Shown piece after piece: positions 52,528 to 61,716 of a stretch of DNA of 64,000 bases. The stretch comes from Pseudobacteroides sp. GTDB taxonomy: Bacteria > Bacillota > Clostridia > Acetivibrionales > DSM-2933. The stretch is from positions 1 through 64,000 of the forward strand of contig NZ_DATCTU010000071.1 in NCBI RefSeq assembly GCF_036567765.1. Reading direction: 5' to 3'. Made by a program: the position numbers and the translations under genes. Under the pieces are notes generated by a model that was not told where the DNA came from, did not search any database, and saw nothing but the letters and a program-made list of their open reading frames with translations. Each line of letters starts with the position of its first letter. Position 1 is the stretch's first letter.

Positions 52528-52636
52528 TTCAAGATGTCTAGAAAAATAAAAAAAGATTTCAAAAATAGTAATTCCTTAAAAAGGATTTGGGAAGAATATA
52601 TAGAAAGAATATACAAATTACATTTGGAGGTTTATA

Positions 52637-54295
52637 GTGGCGAAAAGTAAGAAGAAGCTAAAAATTATTCCCCTTGGAGGATTAGGGGAGATAGGGAAGA
52701 ACATAACAGTATTTGAATATGGTGAAGATATTATTGTTATAGATTGTGGTATGGCATTTCCAGATGATGAAATGTTGGGTATAGATTTGGTTCTGCCTGA
52801 TACTACATACTTAACAAAGAATATGGAACGGATAAAAGGGATTATTGTGACTCATGGCCATGAGGACCATATTGGAGGACTTCCTTATCTATTAAAAGAA
52901 ATCAATGTTCCGGTATATGGAACCAGGCTCTCATTAGGCCTTTTGGAATACAAGCTGGAAGAGCACGGAATTCTTTCAAGCTGCAAGCTGGAAACGGTAG
53001 TGCAGGGCCAAACTTTAGAGCTTGGTGCGTTTAAGGTGGAATTCATCCGTTCTACTCACAGTATTGCAGATGCAGTTGCACTTGCGATACATACTCCGGT
53101 AGGAATTGTTGTGCATACAGGGGATTTTAAGGTGGATTATACGCCTATTTCCGGAGAGCCAATTGATCTACCACGGTTTGCAGAACTTGGCAAGAAGGGT
53201 GTACTACTTCTTATGAGTGATAGCACCAATGTGGAACGACGGGGATATACAATGTCTGAAAAGACCGTTGGAGAGACTTTTGAAGAAATTTTTATGAATG
53301 CAAAGAGCAGAATAATTGTTGCAACCTTTGCGTCAAATATCCACAGAATTCAGCAAGCAGTGAATGCCGCAGTCAAGTACGATCGTAAGGTTGCTGTTTG
53401 CGGCAGAAGCATGATAAATGTAACTAAAAAGGCCATGGAATTGGGATATCTCAACATACCTGAGGGAGTACTTGTTGATATTGAACGTATAAAAAACCTT
53501 AATCAGGATAAACTTGTCATAATTTCCACGGGAAGTCAGGGAGAGCCCATGTCTGCTCTTTCAAGAATGGCAATAGGGGAGCATAGGCAGGTTGACATAG
53601 CACCGGGAGATTTGGTAGTGATTTCGGCTACACCTATTCCCGGTAATGAAAAATCCGTATCGGGTGTTGTAAATGACCTTTTTAAAAAAGGTGCAGAAGT
53701 GATATATGAAGCACTTGCAGATATCCACGTTTCTGGTCATGCATGTCAGGAGGAGCTCAAACTTATGCAGCGGCTTGTAAGACCTAAATATTTTATGCCT
53801 GTTCATGGTGAATACAGACACCTGAAGAAACACTCCAACCTTGCACAGAGCCTCGGCATGGAGAAGGAGAATATAATAATAATGGAGATTGGACAAGTCC
53901 TTGAAATAAATTCCGATGGAGCAAAAATAAACGGCAGTGTACCTTCAGGAAAAGTTCTTGTTGACGGGCTTGGCATTGGTGATGTTGGAAGTGTGGTATT
54001 AAGAGATAGAAAACACCTATCTGAGGATGGACTTATTATTGTTGTTGTGACTATACAGAGGGAAACGGGCAACGTAATTACAGGGCCGGACATTATTTCT
54101 AGGGGCTTTGTATATGTTCGGGAGTCTGAACCTTTTATGGATGAAGTAAAACAGGTATGCAAGGAAGCGGTTTTAAAGTCTGAAGGAAGAAACTGGTCCT
54201 CCAAGAAGGGGGCGATTAAGGATACGCTTAGGGAGTATATATACCAGAAAACTAAGAGAAAGCCTATGATACTGCCTATTTTGATAGAAATTTAG
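52637..54295 (+). CDS. rnj: Ribonuclease J
   Basis: A 552-residue metallo-beta-lactamase/beta-CASP ribonuclease for mRNA decay and rRNA processing. Motifs are 'IPLGGLGEIGKNITV' at the start, the zinc site 'THGHEDHIGG', 'HTGDFKVDYTP', the beta-CASP 'FASNIHRIQQA' and 'SGHACQEELK', and the later His in 'MPVHGEYRHL'. The start is GTG behind TTGGAGG. It is a single-gene unit that converges with the histidine kinase gene. Confidence 0.95.
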   Translation: MAKSKKKLKIIPLGGLGEIGKNITVFEYGEDIIVIDCGMAFPDDEMLGIDLVLPDTTYLTKNMERIKGIIVTHGHEDHIGGLPYLLKEINVPVYGTRLSLGLLEYKLEEHGILSSCKLETVVQGQTLELGAFKVEFIRSTHSIADAVALAIHTPVGIVVHTGDFKVDYTPISGEPIDLPRFAELGKKGVLLLMSDSTNVERRGYTMSEKTVGETFEEIFMNAKSRIIVATFASNIHRIQQAVNAAVKYDRKVAVCGRSMINVTKKAMELGYLNIPEGVLVDIERIKNLNQDKLVIISTGSQGEPMSALSRMAIGEHRQVDIAPGDLVVISATPIPGNEKSVSGVVNDLFKKGAEVIYEALADIHVSGHACQEELKLMQRLVRPKYFMPVHGEYRHLKKHSNLAQSLGMEKENIIIMEIGQVLEINSDGAKINGSVPSGKVLVDGLGIGDVGSVVLRDRKHLSEDGLIIVVVTIQRETGNVITGPDIISRGFVYVRESEPFMDEVKQVCKEAVLKSEGRNWSSKKGAIKDTLREYIYQKTKRKPMILPILIEI

Positions 54296-54332
54296 ATGCT
54301 TTGCATATGGGAGGGCTTGGATTTTAATAGTA

Positions 54333-56669
54333 CTACTTATATGTACCAAACCTTTCTACAGCTTCTGCACGAAGATAAGCTGCAGGCAGAAGCATAGATG
54401 TGTTAGAAAGTTGGTATGTGCTGTTATCTGTGTAAAGAGGAAAGCTGATTGTAAATTTTGTACCTTTACCTTTTGTGCTTTCCACCTCCACTCTCCCATT
54501 GTGCTCCTTTATAATTCTATAGCATACACTAAGACCTAGACCGGTGCCCGCTGATTTAGTTGTATAAAAAGGGGTGCCAAGCGTTTTTATCTGTTCTGGT
54601 GAGAGGCCATGGCCATTATCGCTTATTATGAGTAGTGCATCATCCCCGGTACGACTTAAACTGGTTTGTATGCAAAGCCTTGCATCACTTACGCCTGACA
54701 TTGCCTCAATTGCATTTTTGGTCATATTGAGAATTATTTGTTTTATTCCCGATTCATCTGCTATAATGTCACCATCAAACTCAGCCAAGTCTATGTCTAT
54801 TTTAACGCCTTTTATAAACGAAGGGCTCTCCAGCATATACCGCATTGATTCGATGATTTCATTTAATGAAACGATATCCATTATCGGCGGGGAAGGTTTT
54901 GCTATAGTAAGGAAGTCAATGATAACCCTGTTAAGGTCTCCAGAAATGCATTCTATTCTCTCAATATATTTTTTTGACTTTTCATTTGAGGATATGGATA
55001 AAAGCTGACAGTACCCTTTAATAGAAGCTAGGTGATTCTTGGTTTCATGAACTATACCTGCTCCCATTTGTCCCATTATTGCCAATTTTTCCTGCTGGAG
55101 TATCTTTTCCTGCTCCTTTTTGTATTGTGTTATATCTGATGATACTCCAATATGTCCAATAGTTTGCCCCTTTGTATTCTTGATCGGGCTACTGTGAAAA
55201 AGGACATGTTTTGTATTGCCGTCTAATGTTTTTAATGAAGCTTCAGTGGGCTTGCTCATTTTGATTTTTCCTTTAATGGAACTGTAAGGAATTCCATCTA
55301 TGCTGAAGCTAAGAAGGGTATTAAAGTCCCTTATATGCATACCTTCGATATTTTTGAAATCCATATCAATAAACTCCAAGAGAGCCTTATTAGCAAGAAT
55401 AATTCTTGCATTGCTGTCTGTCAACAATACAAGATTACTTAATGAATTTAAAATAGTTAATGTCTGAATCTCTAGGTCGGCAAGCTCCTGATCTTTTTTT
55501 GCATCAGAGAATGAGACCATTAAACCCCGGTTGTATTTGAAGGTACTTATACTTAAATCAAGCTGATTTCCCTTTTGTGTTGTATAATGGCTTAGTGCGG
55601 GGGGAATATTTTTATTGCTGGTGATAGAATGTGCAATCAAGTTTTTCTTTTGAATAAAGTCTGTGCACATAAACTTCTTTGCCATTTCATCAGCAGTCAG
55701 GCCTAATACATCTTTACGATTACATTCTAAAAGCTCAAGGGCTTTGTCGTTTATAAAAGCCACATGCAGGCTATTGTCATATGTAGCCAGTGCTAAAGGC
55801 AATCCGTTTAAGATAGCATACAATTCTTTCTTTGTTTCTTTAAGATTACTTTTTGCTATTTTCATTTTTTCATAAGGGTATTTTATATTGTTTACATAAA
55901 TACCATAATATACGTAAAAGTAGCTTGCTACTTTAAGTACATGGCCCATTGTAGTGCTGAACGATGAATAGGATACATATTTTGTAAAACAAAACTCTGC
56001 TGAAATCAGTAAAAGTATAGATAAATAAATATGCCTGTAAGAAATCATCTTGCTTTTTCTTTTCATCTTTGAAATGCGATATATTCCAAAGATAAATAGG
56101 GCTATAATTGCGTACTCGAGAACTATTTTCACATTAGTTACACCTATAGAAGGAATAAAAAGAGTCGGCATAATTGAGGGAAAATTTATAAGTGCCATGG
56201 AAACCCCAAAGGAGTAAAATAATGAAATGGTAAGAAGCATATACTTGTTTTTTGAGAATATACCTGCTTTATATGTAGATAGGGTTAATATTGCTGCTTC
56301 GGAAATTCTGCCAACAACCCAAAACCTTGTTGATAAATCATCGTATCCTATGGGAAATAATTTTAATTCCGGGTAATAAATAACATGAAAAATGTCGAAA
56401 ACAGCCACTGACAGGAAGCCGAAGCCAAGAGTCGTGAGCGAATACTTCCGCACATCATGGCTAAGCCATATTATTAAAAATGAGGACAATGCAATAAAAA
56501 CACAAGTCACTTCCAATATGGTATGACACATACCCAAGTATTTTATCCATAAAAATTTGGATAATAATATAGATAGTATAAGGCTAGAGGATAGGACTAA
56601 TATAAATTGCAGGGCTATTTTTTTATCGATTAAACTATAAAGCTTTTTTGCGTTGCTTAAGATAAACAA
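54333..56669 (-). CDS. Orphan sensor histidine kinase with MASE3 and PAS domains
   Basis: About 778 residues. The N-terminal 250 residues form a MASE3-type membrane sensor with seven or eight helices ('GFLSVAVFDIFHVIYYPEL' region). Two PAS domains follow (about 285-400 and 405-530), then HisKA with phosphoacceptor His in 'GIVHETKNHLASIKGY' and an HATPase domain ('NMTKNAIEAM', 'ISDNGHGLSP', 'TKSAGTGLGLSV'). The layout and H-box resemble sporulation kinases that feed Spo0A. No response regulator is nearby. The start is taken as TTG 6 bases after GAGGTG; the GTG inside that site would add three residues. Confidence 0.88.
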   Translation of the reverse strand: MFILSNAKKLYSLIDKKIALQFILVLSSSLILSILLSKFLWIKYLGMCHTILEVTCVFIALSSFLIIWLSHDVRKYSLTTLGFGFLSVAVFDIFHVIYYPELKLFPIGYDDLSTRFWVVGRISEAAILTLSTYKAGIFSKNKYMLLTISLFYSFGVSMALINFPSIMPTLFIPSIGVTNVKIVLEYAIIALFIFGIYRISKMKRKSKMISYRHIYLSILLLISAEFCFTKYVSYSSFSTTMGHVLKVASYFYVYYGIYVNNIKYPYEKMKIAKSNLKETKKELYAILNGLPLALATYDNSLHVAFINDKALELLECNRKDVLGLTADEMAKKFMCTDFIQKKNLIAHSITSNKNIPPALSHYTTQKGNQLDLSISTFKYNRGLMVSFSDAKKDQELADLEIQTLTILNSLSNLVLLTDSNARIILANKALLEFIDMDFKNIEGMHIRDFNTLLSFSIDGIPYSSIKGKIKMSKPTEASLKTLDGNTKHVLFHSSPIKNTKGQTIGHIGVSSDITQYKKEQEKILQQEKLAIMGQMGAGIVHETKNHLASIKGYCQLLSISSNEKSKKYIERIECISGDLNRVIIDFLTIAKPSPPIMDIVSLNEIIESMRYMLESPSFIKGVKIDIDLAEFDGDIIADESGIKQIILNMTKNAIEAMSGVSDARLCIQTSLSRTGDDALLIISDNGHGLSPEQIKTLGTPFYTTKSAGTGLGLSVCYRIIKEHNGRVEVESTKGKGTKFTISFPLYTDNSTYQLSNTSMLLPAAYLRAEAVERFGTYK

Positions 56670-57274
56670 TTCTGACACCTCTTTATTTAAGATTCGTACA
56701 TTGTTCTAAAGATAGCTGTAGTTCATTTAACAGTATAATGCAAAACAACCTATAGTATATGTTAAAAGTATTTTACACTATATTTAGAAATAATGCCAGC
56801 ACTTTATTGATAATAAATGGCAGAATATTTAAGGTATCACGTTTTAGGGTAAGTTTAGGTTTAAAAGTGAACATATTTTATAAACATATACGATGAAATA
56901 AAAAGGAGCAGATCGAAAAAATTCTATCTGCTTAAAAAATATAATATATATTCAGGTGTTGTGTAAATTGCTTGATAGCATAGGTAGTATTCATAACCTT
57001 TTCCAACATATATCAAACTGTAAAACTAGTTATACACAGTGAGTGGAATCCCCGAGTTGGCTATACATAATATATTGAAACTAATTTAAGATAATAATAT
57101 CATAAATTATCACGTTTGTAAATGACGCATTACAATATTTTGAGTGCATGAGTAAATAATGAGTTACGAAAGGCGTTCCCATATTACCTAATAAGGCTTA
57201 ACATAGTATAATTAGAATGTAATTATAAAATTATGGAATTTGTCGATATAATTTATAGTAAGGGAGGATATATT
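56670..57274. other. 600-base intergenic region, no gene seen
   Basis: AT-rich, between two divergent genes. One hairpin (AGCAGAT at 56907-56913 with ATCTGCT at 56926-56932) would have a T-run on the minus strand, but no gene there needs it. I see no RNA gene or repeat. Confidence 0.5.
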
Positions 57275-58042
57275 ATGAAGATTGTTATAATACATGGCGG
57301 CCACAGAAAGGGAGCAACATATAAGGTTGCCGAATATGTTGCCGGGAAGTTTGCTGATACGCAAGGTATCGAGATAGAATGGATACTTTTAAAAGATAGA
57401 AGTATTAAAAACTGTTTAGGATGCTTTGTATGTCTCTTTAAAGGGGAGGATAAATGTCCACTTAAGGATGACAGGGATGAAATATATAAAAAAATCATGG
57501 CTGCTGACGGATTGATAATGGCTGTTCCCAACTACTCACTTCAGGTGCCTGCACTGGCAAAGAGTCTTTTAGACAGGCTGGCATTTGTTTTTCACAGGCC
57601 AAACATGTACGGCAAAAGGTTTATGGCTATTGTCACCCAAGGGGTTTACGGAGGAAATGGCATAGTAAAATATTTAAATGAAGCAATGAAGTTCTGGGGG
57701 TTTGGTATAAGTAAGGGAGTATGCATTACACTGATACCTGGCCAGCCGATCCCGGAAAAGTCCAATAAAGCGTTAGATGATGCTGCAAGAAGATTTTTAC
57801 AAGATCTAGAAAATAATAAGCCTCCTGTACCTACGTTCAAAGACCTTGCCATATTCTATTTTGCAAGAAACGGTATAGAAACACAGGAAGCTACATCGGT
57901 GGATAGATGTTACTATGAAAGCAAAGGCTGGTTTAAATCCAGATATTATTATGATGTAAGGCTTGGGCCTGTTAAGTTGTTTTTCGCGTGGATCATGGAC
58001 AAAATGGCTAAGAAGATGGTGGCTAAAACCAATAAAGTCTAA
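57275..58042 (+). CDS. NADPH-dependent FMN reductase / flavodoxin-fold protein
   Basis: A 255-residue protein with a flavodoxin-like fold in the first 170 residues: 'IIHGGHRKGATYKVAEYVAG' in part (phosphate loop for FMN), 'CLGCFVC..GEDKCPLKDD' (Cys motif typical of iron-sulfur flavoprotein-like reductases) and 'VPNYSLQVPALAKSLLDRL'. The last 80 residues are an extra helical region with Tyr-rich and basic stretches, not part of the core. ATG 57275 follows GGGAGG; an upstream in-frame ATG has no site. The Cys pattern hints at an iron-sulfur cluster or disulfide. The partner is unknown. Confidence 0.85.
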   Translation: MKIVIIHGGHRKGATYKVAEYVAGKFADTQGIEIEWILLKDRSIKNCLGCFVCLFKGEDKCPLKDDRDEIYKKIMAADGLIMAVPNYSLQVPALAKSLLDRLAFVFHRPNMYGKRFMAIVTQGVYGGNGIVKYLNEAMKFWGFGISKGVCITLIPGQPIPEKSNKALDDAARRFLQDLENNKPPVPTFKDLAIFYFARNGIETQEATSVDRCYYESKGWFKSRYYYDVRLGPVKLFFAWIMDKMAKKMVAKTNKV

Positions 58043-58053
58043 AAACCCATAGT

Positions 58054-59769
58054 CTAATGACCAATATTTAGCAATCCAGCTATATTTCCAATATCCATTG
58101 TATTAATAACATTCTCAGCTGCAAGCCATCCTTTTCTTGCTACATTTATGCCATACTCAATATCATTTATACCCTCTATGCTATGGGCATCCGGTGAGAT
58201 AACAAACATGCAGCCTTCCTCAAGAGCACTCTTTAAGTATCTCCAGTCCATGTCAAGCCTGTGAGGGTTTGCGTTTATTTCAAGGATAACATTCTCTTGT
58301 GCTGCGATTTTAATAATCTCTTTCATGTCTATTTTGAAGGGTTCTCTTGAGAGAAGCAGCCTTCCGGTAGGGTGGCCAAGAATGTTGACATATTTGTTTT
58401 TCATGGCTTTTATTACCCTGTCGGTCATTTCCTGTTCATCCATACTGAAGGATGAATGTACCGAAGCAATTGTAAAATCAAACCAGGACAGCACTTCATC
58501 GTTATAATCCACGCTTCCGTCAGGAAGTATATCAAGCTCAATACCCTTAAGTATTTTAAAATTACCAGACTTCTCATTTAGTTTATCAATTTCTTCGTGC
58601 TGTCTCTTTATATCGTCTACTTTAAGCCCGCCCGCATAATAAGCTGTTTGGCTGTGGTCCGATATTCCGATATAACTGTAGCCCATTTGGATACAATATG
58701 TCACTAGGTCCGCAATGCTGCATGAGCCATCGCTGTAATTTGTATGAACATGAAAAATACCTCTAACGTCTTTTTGCTCAATGAGTTTAGGCAGCATTCC
58801 CGAAGAAGCAGCGGCAAACTCCCCGTTGTTTTCTCTTAGCTCGGGAGGAATAAATTCCATGCCGAAAACCCTGAAAATATCCTCTTCAGTGATGCACTCA
58901 ATCAGTAAATTGTCTTTAAAAAGCCCATACTCGTTCATCTTTATACCCATTTGCTTTGCCAAATGCCTTAGGGCCGTATTATGCTCCTTGCTTCCTGTAA
59001 AATGGTGGAGTGCATATGGATATTCCTTATCTGTCACAACTCTCAAGTCGGCACTTATGCCTTCCCTTAATATGACACTGGACTTGGTGTCACCCTTTGA
59101 GGTTATAGTTTCAACAAGAGGATGTTTTGTGAATATATCCATTATCTCCGAGCTTTTACTGCAGCTGACCAGAATATCTATATCCTTTATTACCTCCTTC
59201 TTTCTTCTGAGGCTTCCGCATTCGCTGCAGCGTACAACATGAATGCTTTCTTTTAATGGCTTCAGTAGCTCTGAAGCAAGCCTGTATGCATGGGGATATA
59301 AGAATTTGCCGGCGTATTTATTGAGGTTTTCGATGCCTTCAAGTATTTTCTGCTGTGTTTTCTCCCCGAATCCTGTAAGCTTTGTTAGTCTGTTTTCCAA
59401 GCATGCATACTTAAGCTCACCAATAGTAGTTATACCGAGCTTCTCATAAACGGCACGCACTTTTTTAGGACCAAGACCTGGAATTTTGAGCATATCAATC
59501 AGCCCATGAGGTATTGACTCTTTAAGTTCTTCATAGTACGCCAGCCTGCCTGTTGTCACAAGCTCTCGGATTTTTTGGGTTAAAGCGGTGCCAAAGCCTT
59601 TTACCTCCTTAAGCCGGTCTTCATTTACAAGAAGTTCAATATCCTCATCCATAAGCTCAATTGCTCTTGATGCTTCGTAATATGCCTTTGATTTAAAAAA
59701 GCTTTCACCTTTGATTTCAAGTAATACACCGATTTCATTTAAAACATCGATTATGTCATGCTTGTTCAT
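58054..59769 (-). CDS. polX: DNA polymerase/3'-5' exonuclease, family X
   Basis: A 571-residue DNA repair enzyme combining a family X polymerase with a PHP-type exonuclease. Helix-hairpin-helix motifs are at 'VKGFGTALTQKI' and 'IPGLGPKKVRAVYEKL'. The polymerase palm has 'CGSLRRKKEVIKDIDILV' with the catalytic Asp pair and 'ISADLRVV' with the third Asp. The PHP domain starts near residue 335 ('FHVHTNYSDGSCSIADLV') and keeps its metal-binding His and Asp residues ('HSQTAYYAGGL', 'ISPDAHS'). It lies 23 bases downstream of the MutS-like gene, in one operon. Confidence 0.93.
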   Translation of the reverse strand: MNKHDIIDVLNEIGVLLEIKGESFFKSKAYYEASRAIELMDEDIELLVNEDRLKEVKGFGTALTQKIRELVTTGRLAYYEELKESIPHGLIDMLKIPGLGPKKVRAVYEKLGITTIGELKYACLENRLTKLTGFGEKTQQKILEGIENLNKYAGKFLYPHAYRLASELLKPLKESIHVVRCSECGSLRRKKEVIKDIDILVSCSKSSEIMDIFTKHPLVETITSKGDTKSSVILREGISADLRVVTDKEYPYALHHFTGSKEHNTALRHLAKQMGIKMNEYGLFKDNLLIECITEEDIFRVFGMEFIPPELRENNGEFAAASSGMLPKLIEQKDVRGIFHVHTNYSDGSCSIADLVTYCIQMGYSYIGISDHSQTAYYAGGLKVDDIKRQHEEIDKLNEKSGNFKILKGIELDILPDGSVDYNDEVLSWFDFTIASVHSSFSMDEQEMTDRVIKAMKNKYVNILGHPTGRLLLSREPFKIDMKEIIKIAAQENVILEINANPHRLDMDWRYLKSALEEGCMFVISPDAHSIEGINDIEYGINVARKGWLAAENVINTMDIGNIAGLLNIGH

Positions 59770-59792
59770 ACAGCTGCTGCCTCCTGCATAGT

Positions 59793-61508
59793 CTATATTT
59801 GGTGTTTATTTAAACTTTTATTGTTTGCACCGTATTTTTTCCATACGCCCTCTTTTGTAAAATGAGATGCTCGATTTTCGGCCTCGCCTACAATGCTGTC
59901 ATCATAGCCAAGAAGCTTTAAAAGCTTTATGGCATTTCTGCTATAAGCCCTGCCTTCATAAAGTTTATAATCAAAAAGAACATCGTTTCCTTCAACTTTC
60001 TCCTGAAAGTGATAGTTTGTGAAATAGTTCTCAAGTATATGCGTAAGCTCAATATCATGGGTTGCAACAAAGCACAGGCTATTACTCATGGCCGTGTATC
60101 CGAGCACCTCGGTTGATGCAGCAATTCTTTCTATGGTATTGGTTCCCCTTAACACTTCATCCACTATGCATAGGCAAGGAAATTCATCATTAAAGCTGTC
60201 CAGTATTCTTTTAAGAGATTTTATCTCTGCTATGTAGTAGCTTTCGTTATTATCGAGGCTGTCCTTTAATGCCATGGATGTGTAAACTTTAAAGAAACTG
60301 CTGTTATACTTACGGCAAAGACATGTGTTTACTGTTTGAGCCATGATTGCGTTTATCGCAACAGTTTTTAAAAACGTGGATTTTCCGGAAGCATTGGAGC
60401 CTGTTATCAAAACGGGGTTGGATGAAGCAATGGAGTTTGGAACAGCATCCTTTATTAGCGGATGATAGACTTCAGTAATGTTTATAAAACTTTTTTCGCC
60501 TTTGCCGATACTGCTAAATTTGGGTATAAAGAAGTATGGAACGCTTTTTCTGTAAGAAAGTATGGAAATTGTGCTGTCCAACGTTCCCATAATTTTATAC
60601 ACACTAAGAAGATCCTCCTGGTATCGTGCTACCAGTCTGATTATTTTGGCATAATTTAGAACATCAACCAAAAGAGCAATTTTAATAGTTTCTCCAAAAG
60701 GATCGCTGCTGTTTTGAATTATGGAATAATTTAGCCTGCCAAGCTTTGAAACATTTTTTAGTGCTGATCTCAACTTGCCCTCGTAACCGCATAGTTCACC
60801 TAAGTGAGATACTTTTATTGCACAATTTACAAGTGAAATAATTCTGCTTATTGATTCAAGCTCCATTGAAAGCTCGTTTTTTGCCAGAGAGTAAACTATT
60901 ATGTTTGTTACAAAAGATAATGCCAGTAGAGTAACACCTACTTTGAAGTTAAATATAAGAATTGGAACAGAAACTAAGGGTATCAATGAAAGTACCCGGT
61001 AAATTTTAAACTTCAAGGGATTATATTTAACTTCATTAAAGAGATAATGGGAAAGATTTATTTGCCTGTTTTTACCTATGCGAGAAAGTAAAAACTGAAT
61101 TTTCTCCCTTGTAGAGTTGTTTTTATCAAAAAACTCCATAAGCTTTTCCTTATCTTCAAGATGGCTTTCATGAAAATCAGGGGTTCTTAATAAATTGTAC
61201 AAAATCTCTTCCCCAGGAGATGAGCGTGTATTGTTTATGCGTTTAAATACTTTATCCATATCAAGGTCGTTCCAGGTTATGTTGTCTATAATAAAGCAGT
61301 CTTTTTGGGATTTTGAAGTATTTTTGTAGAAACTGGCAATGGACTCCATATCCCCAGGCTCATATTTTTCTTCAGGGACTTGTCCCCATGAACTTTTTAT
61401 ATGATTTCTAATCGTAGTATTATTTCGTAGCCTGCTTGAAATAGATGCTCCAATCAGAAAGGCAAGGATACCCAGTATTATCAAGGCAGTTGAAATATCT
61501 ATAGGCAT
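59793..61508 (-). CDS. Membrane-anchored MutS-like ATPase
   Basis: A 571-residue protein with a MutS-type ATPase domain in its C-terminal third: Walker A 'ITGSNASGKSTF' (Gly370 to Thr377), Walker B 'CLCIVDEVLRGTNTIER' (Asp450-Glu451) and the following 'FVATHDIELT'. It lacks the mismatch-recognition and connector domains of MutS. Hydrophobic helices at about 8-24 and 172-210 predict attachment to the membrane with the ATPase in the cytoplasm. Its neighbour and probable operon partner is polX, also found with MutS2 in many Firmicutes. A role in DNA or membrane-linked repair is unproven. Confidence 0.87.
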   Translation of the reverse strand: MPIDISTALIILGILAFLIGASISSRLRNNTTIRNHIKSSWGQVPEEKYEPGDMESIASFYKNTSKSQKDCFIIDNITWNDLDMDKVFKRINNTRSSPGEEILYNLLRTPDFHESHLEDKEKLMEFFDKNNSTREKIQFLLSRIGKNRQINLSHYLFNEVKYNPLKFKIYRVLSLIPLVSVPILIFNFKVGVTLLALSFVTNIIVYSLAKNELSMELESISRIISLVNCAIKVSHLGELCGYEGKLRSALKNVSKLGRLNYSIIQNSSDPFGETIKIALLVDVLNYAKIIRLVARYQEDLLSVYKIMGTLDSTISILSYRKSVPYFFIPKFSSIGKGEKSFINITEVYHPLIKDAVPNSIASSNPVLITGSNASGKSTFLKTVAINAIMAQTVNTCLCRKYNSSFFKVYTSMALKDSLDNNESYYIAEIKSLKRILDSFNDEFPCLCIVDEVLRGTNTIERIAASTEVLGYTAMSNSLCFVATHDIELTHILENYFTNYHFQEKVEGNDVLFDYKLYEGRAYSRNAIKLLKLLGYDDSIVGEAENRASHFTKEGVWKKYGANNKSLNKHQI

Positions 61509-61665
61509 AGGGATATCTCCTTTCTACGTATAGTAATAAGACAAAAGTTGGTGATTATTTCTAAATATTATATTATTATATCACTTTTGTTGCAACAAAA
61601 ATCGTAGAACAGAATCATGAAATGATTTTGCAATCTTGGTCGCTGCCATGAGAAATCTGGGCATT

Positions 61666-61702
61666 AAAAAAGCGTATGCACAAAAGAGAAAAGTGCATAC
61701 GC
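61666..61702 (-). terminator. Terminator of the GH74 gene
   Basis: GCGTATGCAC pairs perfectly with GTGCATACGC around an 11-base loop. On the minus strand the stem is followed by TTTTTT. It lies 15 bases beyond the GH74 stop codon. Confidence 0.9.
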
Positions 61703-61716
61703 CAAGTTATGAAATA

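Noticed and set aside
56907..56932. Terminator in the gap between the kinase and reductase genes
   Set aside because: The stem is only 7 bp, the T-run lies on the minus strand, and no gene ends there.
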